Shown piece by piece: positions 26,095 through 34,690 of a DNA stretch of 64,000 bases; the first letter of the stretch is position 1; every line of letters begins with the position of its first letter. The DNA is from Micromonospora sp. NBC_01796 (GTDB lineage: Bacteria > Actinomycetota > Actinomycetes > Mycobacteriales > Micromonosporaceae): contig NZ_CP109078.1 in NCBI RefSeq assembly GCF_035917455.1, forward strand, positions 6,742,001-6,806,000, written 5' to 3'. The notes beneath the pieces are model-generated. The model searched no databases and was not told where the DNA came from. It saw only the letters and a program-made list of their open reading frames with translations. The position numbers were made by a program, and so were the translations under genes.

Positions 26095-26703
26095 TCAGGC
26101 CAGGCCGAGGAAGAGCAGGGTGTCGTCGAGCATGGACCGCTGGGTCGAGGGCGGGTAGCGGTCCGGGTCGGCGGAGGCGAGCGCGGCGGCCCCTTCGAGC
26201 ATGGCGACGAGCGTGGCCGCCGTGTTTCCCACCCGCCGCTCGGGCCACTCCGGCGCGGCGGCCCGGACCAGTCGCTCCACCCGCCCCAGCCAGGCCCGGT
26301 TGTTGGTCCGGTGCAGGGCGATGAGTTCCTCGTCCCCGACGGCGGCGGCGAGGAAACCCACCCAGACGATGCTCTCGGTCCGGGTCTGGTCGTCCAGGGC
26401 GAGCCCCTGCTGGAGGACGGCCCGCAGCGCCTCCACCGGACCGGTGGCGTTCGCCTCCAGTGACTCGACCCGCGCGCGAGTCCGTTCGTGTAGCAGGTGA
26501 CGGGCGTGCAGCAGCAGCGCCCGGCGGTTCGGAAAGCGGTGCATCACCAGGCCGGTGGTACAGCCGGCCGCGGCGGCGACGGCGCGGATGGTCAGGCGTT
26601 CGAGCCCCTGGAGGGCCAGTACGTCCCAGACGGCGCGCGACAGCAGGGCTTCCTGCGCCGGCTTGTCCGCAGTACGTGACATTCGTGGGCTCCCATCGTC
26701 CAT
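26095..26703 (-). CDS. TetR-family transcriptional regulator
   Basis: 202 residues. The N-terminal helix-turn-helix is LTIRAVAAAAGCTTGLVMHR, then a mainly helical ligand domain. It is divergent from a GNAT acetyltransferase with only 33 bases between start codons. That gap contains a perfect palindrome (26714-26726), so it probably represses itself and the acetyltransferase. The ATG at 26703 is used; an internal ATG seven codons later (MSRTADKP) is an alternative. Confidence 0.9.
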   Translation of the reverse strand: MDDGSPRMSRTADKPAQEALLSRAVWDVLALQGLERLTIRAVAAAAGCTTGLVMHRFPNRRALLLHARHLLHERTRARVESLEANATGPVEALRAVLQQGLALDDQTRTESIVWVGFLAAAVGDEELIALHRTNNRAWLGRVERLVRAAAPEWPERRVGNTAATLVAMLEGAAALASADPDRYPPSTQRSMLDDTLLFLGLA

Positions 26704-26713
26704 CCGTAACGGC

Positions 26714-26726
26714 TGTTACCGTAACA
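26714..26726. promoter_or_regulatory. Probable TetR operator
   Basis: TGTTACCGTAACA, perfect 6-base arms around one central base, in the 33-base gap between the divergent TetR and GNAT starts. Confidence 0.7.
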
Positions 26727-26736
26727 TCTGTTCTGC

Positions 26737-27264
26737 ATGGGAACGCTTGTTGGTATCGAACAGGGGGCGCGGGTGTCGGCGGGATGGACCATCGAGGTGC
26801 GGCCGTGGGACGACCCGGTTGGTGTGGCCCTGCGGGCGCGGCAACGGGCGGAACTCGACGCCCGTTACGGCACCGACGACCATGAACCGGGGCAGGCGCC
26901 GTCGGCCGACGACATCGCGCTTTTTGTCGTCGCCCTCGACGCGACGGACGGCCCGGCGATCGGCTGCGGTGCGTTGCGGCAGCTGGACCACGGCTCGGCA
27001 GAGATCAAACGGATGTACGTCGATCCGTCCGCGCGCGGCACCGGCGTCGCCACGGCTCTGTTGCGCGCCCTGGAGGCGGCTGCCGTGCAGCGGGGATGGC
27101 TGACGCTCCGGCTGGAGACGGGCACCGCCCAGCCGGACGCCCGGCGCTTCTACGAGCGCGAGGGTTACCGGCAGATCGAGGCGTTCGGCAGCTACGTGGG
27201 TGCGGACCTGTCGGTCTGCTACGAGCGTCAACTCGTCGCCACGGGTCGCTCCTCCCACCGGTAG
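26737..27264 (+). CDS. GNAT-family N-acetyltransferase
   Basis: 175 residues from ATG 26737; a GTG at 26773 with GGGGG upstream gives a shorter protein opening MSAGWTIEVRPWDD. The acetyl-CoA pyrophosphate loop is visible in MYVDPSARGTGVATALLRAL, followed by LRLETGTAQPDARRFYEREG, typical of GNAT motif B. The substrate is unknown. Tight coupling to a TetR repressor suggests that it is induced by a small molecule, perhaps one it acetylates (inference). Confidence 0.88.
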   Translation: MGTLVGIEQGARVSAGWTIEVRPWDDPVGVALRARQRAELDARYGTDDHEPGQAPSADDIALFVVALDATDGPAIGCGALRQLDHGSAEIKRMYVDPSARGTGVATALLRALEAAAVQRGWLTLRLETGTAQPDARRFYEREGYRQIEAFGSYVGADLSVCYERQLVATGRSSHR

Positions 27265-27277
27265 CCCGGACGGCGTT

Positions 27278-27290
27278 CTCCACAGTGGAG
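27278..27290. promoter_or_regulatory. Small palindrome after the GNAT gene
   Basis: CTCCACAGTGGAG, 6-base arms around one base, 14 bases past the GNAT stop. It could be a weak terminator or an operator for the amidase gene. Confidence 0.35.
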
Positions 27291-27463
27291 CGAGCGGGAA
27301 CCCGTACGGGTAGGCGAAATCGTTTACCGCGTGGCAATCTGTCCGACGCGAGCCCAAAACAGCGGGGCCGTGTCCTTCTTCTAGATCCACAACGTCTCGA
27401 GATCCACTCCGCGCCCGGCCTCCCCCACACGGCCGGGCGCGGCCTCATCGAAGGGTCGTACTG

Positions 27464-29086
27464 GTGCATCAACCCCTTGCGCTACCCCGGCGGCGACGCC
27501 TGTCCCGGCTCGCCCTGCTCACCGCGGCCCTCGCCGCGGTCGCCGCGCTCGTCGCCACCTCGGTCGGTGCGCCCACCGAGGCGACCAACCGCGACCGCCC
27601 GTTCCCGATCGACCTGGAGCGGGCCAGCATCCCGCAGTTGCGCGACGCCCTGAACGCCCGCCGGGTCACCTCCGAGGAACTGGTCCAGGCGTACCTGGAG
27701 CGGATCCGGGCGCTGAACAGCAACGGTCCCGGCCTCAACGCGGTCCGGGTGCTCACCCGCGACTCGGTCGAGCAGGCCCGCCAGGCCGACTCCGACCGGC
27801 GCAAGGGCCGGGCCCGGGGACCGATGCACGGCATCCCGGTGCTGGTGAAGGACAACATCGACGTCAAGGGGCTGCCGACCACCGCCGGGGCGTTGGCCCT
27901 GGCCGACTCGTACCCGTCGAAGGACGCCTTCCTGGTCACCCGGTTGCGGGCGGCCGGGGCGATCATCCTGGGCAAGACCAACCTGACCGAGTTCGCGAAC
28001 TTCACCACCAACGGCATGCCGTCCGGCTACAGCGGGCTCGGCGGCCAGGTGCTGAACCCGTACGACGTGAGCCAGACGCCGAGCGGTTCCAGTTCCGGTT
28101 CGGGCTCCGCCGCCGCGGCGGCGCTCGCCGCCGTCACCATCGGCACCGAGACCTCCGGCTCGATCCTCAGCCCGTCGGCGGCGAACTCGCTGGTCGGGGT
28201 GAAGCCGACGGTCGGCCTGGTGAGCCGGACCGGGGTCGTCCCGATCGCGGCCAGCCAGGACACCGCCGGACCGATGACCCGTTCGGTGTACGACGCAGCC
28301 GCGCTGCTCACCGCGCTGACCGGCATCGACCCGGAGGACCCGATCACCTCCACCAGCAGCGGGGTGGTCGGCACCGACTACACCCGCGCGCTGTCCACGA
28401 CCGCGTTGCAGGGTAAGCGGATCGGTGTGGCCAGCACCCCGACCGGCAACCAGGGCGTGCTGTTCAACGAGGCGCTGGACGTGATCCGGGCCCAGGGTGC
28501 CGAGGTCGTGCCGGTCACGGTTGCCACCGGTGGCCTGCCGCCGGGCATCCTGGACTACGAGTTCAAGCGGGACCTGAACGCGTACCTGGCCCGGCTGCCG
28601 CGCAGCGCGCCGATGAACACCCTGGACGACGTGGTCCGGTACAACCTGGCGCACGCCGCCGAGGGGACGATCAAGTTCGGTCAGACCCAGCTCGTCACGT
28701 CGAACAACATCGACCTGACCGACCCGGTGGCCAAGGCGGCGTACGAGACCAACCGCGACACCGGCATCGCCGGCGCGCGGGACCGGATCGACTCGGTCCT
28801 GCGGGCGCAGACCCTCGACGCGATCGTCTTCGTCGGCAGCGGTTCGGCCGGCATCGGCGCCCGCGCCCAGTACCCGTCGGTCGCCGTTCCGATCGGGTAC
28901 GACCCGGCGAACGGCCGCCCGGTCGGCCTGTCCTTCCTGGGTACCGCCTACACCGAGGCGTCCCTGCTCGCCCTCGCCTACGACTACGAGCAGGCCTCGA
29001 AGAAGTGGCTCCCGCCGTCCGAGGTGAACCCGTCACTGTTCCGGTGCAGCTCCCTGGAGCGCCGCGCCTCGAACTGCGCCCCGTGA
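27464..29086 (+). CDS. Secreted amidase (amidase signature family)
   Basis: 540 residues, GTG with GAAGGG eight bases upstream. The N-terminus (LPRRRRLSRLALLTAALAAV) is a signal peptide with a basic patch that could allow Tat export. The Ser-cisSer-Lys triad is in place: Lys129 (LVKDN), the cis-Ser in the serine-rich loop 207-215 (PSGSSSGSGSA), and the nucleophile Ser233 (GTETSGSI). Such enzymes hydrolyse amides, and secreted actinomycete forms are mostly uncharacterised. A clear terminator follows. Confidence 0.9.
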   Translation: MHQPLALPRRRRLSRLALLTAALAAVAALVATSVGAPTEATNRDRPFPIDLERASIPQLRDALNARRVTSEELVQAYLERIRALNSNGPGLNAVRVLTRDSVEQARQADSDRRKGRARGPMHGIPVLVKDNIDVKGLPTTAGALALADSYPSKDAFLVTRLRAAGAIILGKTNLTEFANFTTNGMPSGYSGLGGQVLNPYDVSQTPSGSSSGSGSAAAAALAAVTIGTETSGSILSPSAANSLVGVKPTVGLVSRTGVVPIAASQDTAGPMTRSVYDAAALLTALTGIDPEDPITSTSSGVVGTDYTRALSTTALQGKRIGVASTPTGNQGVLFNEALDVIRAQGAEVVPVTVATGGLPPGILDYEFKRDLNAYLARLPRSAPMNTLDDVVRYNLAHAAEGTIKFGQTQLVTSNNIDLTDPVAKAAYETNRDTGIAGARDRIDSVLRAQTLDAIVFVGSGSAGIGARAQYPSVAVPIGYDPANGRPVGLSFLGTAYTEASLLALAYDYEQASKKWLPPSEVNPSLFRCSSLERRASNCAP

Positions 29087-29109
29087 CCTGACCGGCGGTC
29101 GCCCTACCC

Positions 29110-29146
29110 CGGCCCCGTCGACACCCACCCGGTGTCGGCGGGGCCG
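29110..29146 (+). terminator. Terminator after the amidase
   Basis: Arms 29110-29124 and 29132-29146 pair at 14 of 15 bases around a 7-base loop, 24 bases after the amidase stop. Confidence 0.7.
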
Positions 29147-29204
29147 AGCCCTGCCCGCCTCGGCACCAGCCCTGCCCGCCGACGGCGGTCACCTGTTTAT
29201 GACG

Positions 29205-29242
29205 TACATCAAAGACGATGTAAATACATCGTCTTTGATGTA
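29205..29242. promoter_or_regulatory. Nested 38-base palindrome, probable operator
   Basis: Perfect 18-base arms, TACATCAAAGACGATGTA at 29205-29222 and TACATCGTCTTTGATGTA at 29225-29242, separated by AA. Each arm is itself framed by TACATC and GATGTA, so the site looks like two overlapping operators. It is sharply AT-richer than its surroundings and is not followed by a T-run on either strand. It lies upstream of an MFS gene remnant, so it may be the control site of a lost transporter. Confidence 0.6.
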
Positions 29243-29392
29243 GAGAAAAACCGCGCATTGTCGATTCCGCCCGGCCGCGTGGGACTCCCGCGCCCGCCAC
29301 AAGGGAGGATCCGAGCGCGGACAGCAGTCCGTTTCGGTGTACTTACAGGCGGGGTGAGTAGATGAACGTCGAGATGTGGATCCGCGCGCTGA

Positions 29393-29563
29393 AAGCCGCT
29401 CGGGCGCATCGGCGGCGCCATCGGTTCCGCCGCCGCTGCCACCCTCTGGTCCGTCGGCGGGTGGACTGCCGTGACGATCGCCGGCATGGTGTTGAGCTGT
29501 TTCGCGCTCACCGTGTGGGTGGCCGGACGCCGCGGCGCGCTCGTCGTGGCGGAGCGGGGATGA
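29393..29563 (+). pseudogene. 3' remnant of an MFS transporter gene
   Basis: The frame from 29393 (just after an in-frame TGA) to the TGA at 29561 reads GRIGGAIGSAAAATLWSVGG and then TAVTIAGMVLSCFALTVW, ending GRRGALVVAERG. This is the pattern of the last two membrane helices and basic tail of an MFS exporter. No start codon or upstream helices are present, so most of the gene has been deleted. The remaining sequence from 29243 to 29392 shows nothing recognisable. Confidence 0.6.
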
Positions 29564-29609
29564 GCGCATGCGAGATCCGCACTCCCCGGTCTCTTCACGT
29601 CTCCCCGCG

Positions 29610-30602
29610 TCAGGCGCCGAGGTGGGTGACCAGGCGGTGCAGAAGTTCCCACGACTGGTCGTCGTCGGCGGTCCCGGTGTGCGGCCGGCGGAAGCGGTCG
29701 ACGTCGACCGCGAGGTCGGACAGGTCCCAGCGGATCCGGTACAGCTCCAGCAGTTCGGGCAGCGGCGTGACACCGGTGATGTCGGCGTACGCGTCCAGGA
29801 TCGAACCGTCGCCGGGGTCGAGGTTCCAGAGGTCCCGTTCCGGCGGTGCGACGAGGGTCGTCTCCCAGTCGATGAGCCGCCAGCCGTCGGGGGTCAGCAT
29901 GGTGTTGCCGGGATGCGGCTCCCCGTGGGTCAGCACCGCACGGTCCGGCTGCGCGCGGCAGGCCAGCACGAGTTCGTCGTACCGCGCGAGGAGGTGCCGG
30001 ATCGGCGCCGCGTTCTCGGTCAGCAAGACCGAGGTGCGGTGGGCATAGGGACCGTGGGTGTCCAGGTCGCCGTCCGCGCGGAGACCCGATTCCAGGGCGT
30101 CCCGATGCGGTACGGCGAAGTCGTCGGCCATGGCGCGACGGCGGATCGAGTCCGGAGCGGAGTGCACCGCGACGACGAGATCGAGCAGGGCTCTGCGGTG
30201 GTCGGGTGCGGAGAACTCGCCCCAGGAGAAGCTCTGTCCATTCACATACGTGTAGAGCGCGAGCCCGAACCGGTCGGAGAGCCGGGCCAGTGGCTCGCCG
30301 CTGCGGGTCGGCTCCGGTGCCACGACGATCGGGGTGCCATGGTCACGCAGGGCACGTGCGGCGCCGAGTGCGGCCCGGAGCCGGTCGAACGCGACCTCCG
30401 GTGACTCGTCGTGCGTGTGCCGCTTGGTCTCCAGTTCGTCCACGTTGACGAACCAGCGGGCGCCCTCGGTGTCCTCGACCTCCCAGTGATGGCTGCCCCA
30501 GCCGACCGGCCGGTAGGCGACCGAGGTGGCGGCCAGGCCCCAGGCGTCGCCCAGCGTTGCCATCAGGGCATCTTCGGTCAGGTCGACCGGCGGGGTGAGC
30601 AC
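29610..30602 (-). CDS. Aminoglycoside-phosphotransferase-fold (APH) protein
   Basis: 330 residues from the GTG at 30602, with GGTGGGG just upstream. The kinase-like fold shows the catalytic loop LTHGEPHPGNTM and the metal motif LIDWETT. The usual HxD of the loop is His-Gly-Glu here; the Glu variant is one I have seen in actinomycete relatives. Members phosphorylate antibiotics, sugars or choline-like substrates. The target is unknown and no resistance claim is supported. Confidence 0.8.
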   Translation of the reverse strand: MLTPPVDLTEDALMATLGDAWGLAATSVAYRPVGWGSHHWEVEDTEGARWFVNVDELETKRHTHDESPEVAFDRLRAALGAARALRDHGTPIVVAPEPTRSGEPLARLSDRFGLALYTYVNGQSFSWGEFSAPDHRRALLDLVVAVHSAPDSIRRRAMADDFAVPHRDALESGLRADGDLDTHGPYAHRTSVLLTENAAPIRHLLARYDELVLACRAQPDRAVLTHGEPHPGNTMLTPDGWRLIDWETTLVAPPERDLWNLDPGDGSILDAYADITGVTPLPELLELYRIRWDLSDLAVDVDRFRRPHTGTADDDQSWELLHRLVTHLGA

Positions 30603-30643
30603 GGTCCCCACCCTAGGATCGTCCGCCGACGTCCGACATCGAA

Positions 30644-31288
30644 TTACCCGACGTCGCCGCCCAGGTAGGTCAGCTCGACCAGGCGGAAGGTGTGCGGCCC
30701 GGTCGCGTCGGCGGCGAACTCGTGCTGCCCGCCCGGCGCGAGGTAGTGGACGCCGTCGGTGTCCGGGTGGGAAAGGCCGATCACCACGACCGGAACGTCG
30801 CCCGCCTGCCACCGGTGGCGGGTGCCGGGCTCGACCTCGACGCCCCGGACGCGTACCTCGTCGTCGGCGAAGACCTCGGTCGGGATGAGACCGCCTGTCG
30901 CGGGCCGCGCGGGGGAAACGACCGGATCGGGTACGCCGGACGCCTCCTCGCCGAGGTCGAGCAGCTCGACGATCCGGTTGCGGTAGTTCGCCTCCCCGTG
31001 GTTGGTGAGCATGTGCACGGGCGAGACCGGCCGGTGCACCACCCCGCCCACCTGCTCGGACAGGAACCGGGCCGGGCTGCCGTCGAGCCAGTCCATCCGG
31101 CAGGGTGAGGTCTCCAGGTTCAGCACCACGTACGGGTTGTAGTGCAGGTGCCAGGGCTGTGACTCGCCCGGCGCGAGCCGGACCTCCCAGACCCGTACGC
31201 GGGGGTTGACCAGCAGTACCCGCTGGCCGATCTCGCCCAGCACGACCGGCTGGCCGTCCGGGGCCTGCACGATGCTTCCTGCGCTCAC
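30644..31288 (-). CDS. Cupin-domain protein
   Basis: 214 residues with two beta-barrel-like halves. The first has PWHLHYNPYVVLNLE, the second has VEVEPGTRHRWQAGDVPVVVIG, both resembling cupin motif 1 (His pair for metal). It may be a metal-binding bicupin. Function is unknown. It lies 41 bases upstream of the phosphotransferase gene on the same strand, so they may be cotranscribed. Confidence 0.65.
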   Translation of the reverse strand: MSAGSIVQAPDGQPVVLGEIGQRVLLVNPRVRVWEVRLAPGESQPWHLHYNPYVVLNLETSPCRMDWLDGSPARFLSEQVGGVVHRPVSPVHMLTNHGEANYRNRIVELLDLGEEASGVPDPVVSPARPATGGLIPTEVFADDEVRVRGVEVEPGTRHRWQAGDVPVVVIGLSHPDTDGVHYLAPGGQHEFAADATGPHTFRLVELTYLGGDVG

Positions 31289-31434
31289 GTCGAGGTCCTC
31301 ACTGCCGGGGTACGGGCGCGCCCATCATCGCCCACGCCCCGCTCGAAGATCCAAACAGGTACGGCCGCACCCGTTCGGATTGACGGACATCGCTTCTGGT
31401 GTAACGATTCCTGATACCGGCCGGAAATGGTCGC

Positions 31435-31457
31435 GTAATTCGAGTTACTCGAATTAC
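31435..31457. promoter_or_regulatory. 23-base palindrome upstream of secreted discoidin protein
   Basis: Perfect 11-base arms GTAATTCGAGT (31435-31445) and ACTCGAATTAC (31447-31457) around one T. It sits in the 262-base gap between the divergent cupin and secreted-protein genes, 93 bases before the start at 31551, and is AT-rich against the background. Probably an operator for an unidentified regulator. Confidence 0.65.
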
Positions 31458-31550
31458 AGAAGTGGCAATCGGATGGCGATCGGCGCGTCGTCCACATTCA
31501 CCGCACCATGAAAGCTCCTTTACCCGTCGAGTGAAGGGTCGTACGCAATC

Positions 31551-33404
31551 ATGCACAGGAACATCGGCGGTCTGCGCCGCCGGACGGTCGTGGCCGCGCT
31601 GACCGCGGGCGTCGTGGCGCTCACCTCGTTCGTACCCGGTGTGGCCGTCGCCGCCCCGGCCGACGGTCCGGCCCCGGCCGGCGACGTCGGCGCCCAGGTG
31701 GCCTGGAACCTGCTCTACTCCGAGGACTTCTCCACCCCGGTCAACCCGGGCAACGCGCCCTGGGTCCGGGAGACCTACGCCAACCCGTTCGACACGATCA
31801 TGGACGACTCCGGGCAGTGGTACCGCAACGACTACGGGCCGGACTGGAACACCGCGTTCAATTCCTTCAACACGTACCGCAAGGAGTTCCCGGTCGGGCA
31901 GAACGGCTGGCTGACCGCGTCGCTGTCGGCCCGCGACTGGGACAAGAACGGGGTCATCGAGGCCCCGCCGTCGATCACCACCCAGGCCCAGGGTGGCGGC
32001 AACGTAGCCGTCCTGAACGTGCCCGACCATACCGGTGGGGCGATCTTCCGGCCGACCAACAAGCTCCCGTCGCAGTACCGCATCGAGTACAAGCTGAAGA
32101 CCATCGACTTCGGCGGCAAGCGCAACGGCTCGATCGAGTACGGCGGCCGGGTCAACGGCTACAGCACCTCCGGCTGCAAGACCCAGCACCCGTGGGGAGA
32201 AGGGTCGAACAGCCCCGGCTGGTCCGGTGACGCCTCCGCACCGTACTGCGAGTGGCAGGACGTCCGCTCCGGCCCGTACGGCTACAACGGCTTCCATTTC
32301 CTGTCCATCGTGGACTTCGCCAACCCGGCCCCCCGGAACAACCACTTCTGGCACTACCGCCGCAAGGTCCTGATGGACTCCTTCTCCCAGCACCCCGACC
32401 GGGTCGGCAGCGGCACCGGTGGCCGGGTCTGCAACTCCAACACCAACCAGTACTACAACTACCGGGACGGCAACTTCAACACCGTCAACATGTGGATCAG
32501 CGGCCTGCCGAACTGGAACCCCGGACCGGGGGGACTCGCCGGCAACTCGCAGTGGTTCATGACCAACTGCTCCGGCGGGGTCGCCGAGCAGCAGCTCTCC
32601 TCGGCCGCCGAGTTGCAGCCCGAGCTGATGCCGAACGAGTTCTACACCTTCGCCATCGAGCGCGACGCCACCGGTTACGTCCTGGAGGCCAGCGGCAACT
32701 TCGCCCGGGTCGGGCAGAAGACGATCCGGTTCCACCGCCCGTTCATCGTCAACAACGCCCCGATCTGGCACTACAACACCGAGCCCGGCGAGTACGACGG
32801 GCGGTTCAACAACAACCTGGTGCAGAACGACAACAACGGCAGTACGACCTGGGCGAACCAGTGGCCGGCCGGCTCGGCGTACCCGGACTACTTCGTCATC
32901 GGCGACCTCTACACCAACGTGTACGAGGGCAGCGCCAGCCTGACCGACATCCGCCTCTACACCCCGGCGCCGCCGACCACCACCAACCTGGCGCTGAGCA
33001 AGCCGGCCACCGCCGACAGCCAGTGCGCGACCGCCGAGGCACCGGCCAAGGCGGTCAACGGAAGCTGGACCGGCGGCAACTCCGACAAGTGGTGCTCGCT
33101 CGGTACGTCCAAGTGGCTCCGGGTGGACCTCCAGTCCAACCAGCAGGTGGGTCGGTTCGTGGTCCGGCACTCCGGTGCCGGCGGTGAGAAACCGGCCTGG
33201 AACACCCGTGACTTCGACCTCCAGACCAGTACGAACGGCACCACCTGGAGCACGGTCGCGTCCGTACGCGGCAACACCGCCGACGTCACCACGCACACCT
33301 TCACCCCGGTCACGGCCCGGTACGTCCGGGTGAACGTGCTGACGCCGACCAGCGACAGTGACCGGGCGGCTCGGATCTTCGAGCTGGAGGCGTACGCGAG
33401 CTGA
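31551..33404 (+). CDS. Secreted protein with C-terminal F5/8 type C (discoidin) domain
   Basis: 617 residues. The signal peptide ends near residue 35 (GVAVAA). Residues about 50-470 form a large, aromatic- and Asn-rich beta domain (SIEYGGRVNGYSTSGCKTQ, FHFLSIVDFANPAPRNNHFW) that looks like a concanavalin-type carbohydrate-active fold but that I cannot assign to a family. Residues about 480-617 are a discoidin/CBM32 module (NLALSKPATADSQC, WLRVDLQSNQQVGRFVVRHS, ARYVRVNVL). It is probably an extracellular glycan-binding or glycan-cutting protein. It stands alone, with a palindromic operator upstream and a terminator downstream. Confidence 0.75.
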   Translation: MHRNIGGLRRRTVVAALTAGVVALTSFVPGVAVAAPADGPAPAGDVGAQVAWNLLYSEDFSTPVNPGNAPWVRETYANPFDTIMDDSGQWYRNDYGPDWNTAFNSFNTYRKEFPVGQNGWLTASLSARDWDKNGVIEAPPSITTQAQGGGNVAVLNVPDHTGGAIFRPTNKLPSQYRIEYKLKTIDFGGKRNGSIEYGGRVNGYSTSGCKTQHPWGEGSNSPGWSGDASAPYCEWQDVRSGPYGYNGFHFLSIVDFANPAPRNNHFWHYRRKVLMDSFSQHPDRVGSGTGGRVCNSNTNQYYNYRDGNFNTVNMWISGLPNWNPGPGGLAGNSQWFMTNCSGGVAEQQLSSAAELQPELMPNEFYTFAIERDATGYVLEASGNFARVGQKTIRFHRPFIVNNAPIWHYNTEPGEYDGRFNNNLVQNDNNGSTTWANQWPAGSAYPDYFVIGDLYTNVYEGSASLTDIRLYTPAPPTTTNLALSKPATADSQCATAEAPAKAVNGSWTGGNSDKWCSLGTSKWLRVDLQSNQQVGRFVVRHSGAGGEKPAWNTRDFDLQTSTNGTTWSTVASVRGNTADVTTHTFTPVTARYVRVNVLTPTSDSDRAARIFELEAYAS

Positions 33405-33432
33405 CCGGCCGTTGCCGCCGGGAGCGACCGTC

Positions 33433-33463
33433 CCCGGGTGCGGTCGAGCAGACCGCACCCGGG
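33433..33463. terminator. Bidirectional terminator
   Basis: Perfect 13-base arms CCCGGGTGCGGTC (33433-33445) and GACCGCACCCGGG (33451-33463), loop GAGCA, between the convergent secreted-protein and esterase genes. Confidence 0.8.
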
Positions 33464-33469
33464 CCCCGG

Positions 33470-34459
33470 TCAGCTCGCCGGGGCCGCGTCGCCGAGCAGG
33501 TCACGCAGCCAGCGGAGCTGGACCTGCTGCTGGAAGGCGGCGCCGCCCTCGTGCCCGTTGTACGGCCACACGCTGATCTCCTTGGCCGCCCCCGCGTGGT
33601 GGTTGAACGCGGCGAAGACCGTCGACGGCGGGCAGACGGCGTCCATCAGCGCCACCGAGTAGAGCGCCGGGGCGTCCGCCCGCGCGGCGAGGTTCACCCC
33701 GTCGAAGTAGCTCAGCGTGGCGAACACCTGTTCCACCCGGTGCCGGTGCGTCTTCAGGTAGGTCACCAGCTCGCCGTACGGCTGGGCGTCGGTGATCTCG
33801 GTGGCCCGCCGGTGGTGGCAGAGGAACGGCACGTCCGGCATGACCCCGGCGAGCCCCTCGGCCAATCCGCTGACCGCGATCGCGATCCCGCCACCCTGGC
33901 TGACCCCGGCGACCACCACCCGGTCCGGGTCGACCAGGGGGTGTGACCGGGCCGCGTCGACCGCCCGGACCGCGTCGGTGAAGACCCGCCGGTAGTAGTA
34001 GGTCTGCGGGTCGGCGATGCCCCGGGTCATGAATCCGGGGGTCTGCGGACCGCCGGCCGGGTCGGGGTCGGCGGTGTCGCCCACCATCGAGCCGGCGCTG
34101 CCCTGCCCACGGGTGTCCATCACCAGGTGCGCGTAACCGGCGGCGCTCCAGTTCAGCCACTCGTGCGGCAGCCCGCGTCCCCGGCCGTAACCGAGGTACT
34201 CGACCACGCACGGCAGTGGGCCGGTGGCGTGCCGGGGGACCAGGAACCAACCGCGTACGGGCTGTCCGGCGAAACCGGGGAGGGTCACGTCGTACACCCG
34301 CACGGTGGCCAGCCCGGCGTCGTACGGCTCGAACCGGGCCGGGGTCTGTGTCGTCCTGGCCTCGGCCAGCGTCCCGGCCCAGAAGGCGTCGAAGTCCTCC
34401 GGCTCGGTACGGGTGGGCAGGTAGTCGCGCAGTTGCTCCAGGGGCCAGTCGACCAGCAT
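33470..34459 (-). CDS. Acetylxylan esterase / cephalosporin-C deacetylase family (CE7)
   Basis: 329 residues from the ATG at 34459, with AAAGGA upstream. It is an alpha/beta hydrolase of the AXE1 family: YLGYGRGRG near the oxyanion site, RGQGSAG, nucleophile in GVSQGG, Asp in MDAVCPPST and His in YNGHEGG. The family removes acetyl groups from xylo-oligosaccharides and related compounds in the cytoplasm. There is no signal peptide, as usual. A LacI-like site lies at 34530, suggesting sugar-responsive control. Confidence 0.9.
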   Translation of the reverse strand: MLVDWPLEQLRDYLPTRTEPEDFDAFWAGTLAEARTTQTPARFEPYDAGLATVRVYDVTLPGFAGQPVRGWFLVPRHATGPLPCVVEYLGYGRGRGLPHEWLNWSAAGYAHLVMDTRGQGSAGSMVGDTADPDPAGGPQTPGFMTRGIADPQTYYYRRVFTDAVRAVDAARSHPLVDPDRVVVAGVSQGGGIAIAVSGLAEGLAGVMPDVPFLCHHRRATEITDAQPYGELVTYLKTHRHRVEQVFATLSYFDGVNLAARADAPALYSVALMDAVCPPSTVFAAFNHHAGAAKEISVWPYNGHEGGAAFQQQVQLRWLRDLLGDAAPAS

Positions 34460-34529
34460 GAGGGGCGGTCCTTTCGCGTACGCGCCGTCGCCGGTGACCA
34501 CCCCCGCCGTCGGCCGAGGAGGAACGGAG

Positions 34530-34541
34530 GGTAACGTTGCC
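34530..34541. promoter_or_regulatory. Possible LacI-like operator upstream of CE7 esterase
   Basis: GGTAACGTTGCC shares the TAACGTT core and 9 of 12 bases with the 7021 operator; it is an imperfect palindrome 71 bases before the esterase start. Confidence 0.4.
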
Positions 34542-34690
34542 GTCCTCAGTTCGCTGCTGCCCCGAGGAGGTGGGACCGATTCTCGTCACGAACGGCGGGT
34601 GCTCCCACCGGGCGGCGCCATGGGCTTTCTTGATCTAGGTCGAGCCATGGTAACCGCGGGAGCGCCCACAGGCGTCCCGAAGGGTCAGAC

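Noticed and set aside
29610-30602. Antibiotic resistance gene call for the phosphotransferase
   Set aside because: Only the general APH fold is supported; no substrate-specific motif can be claimed.
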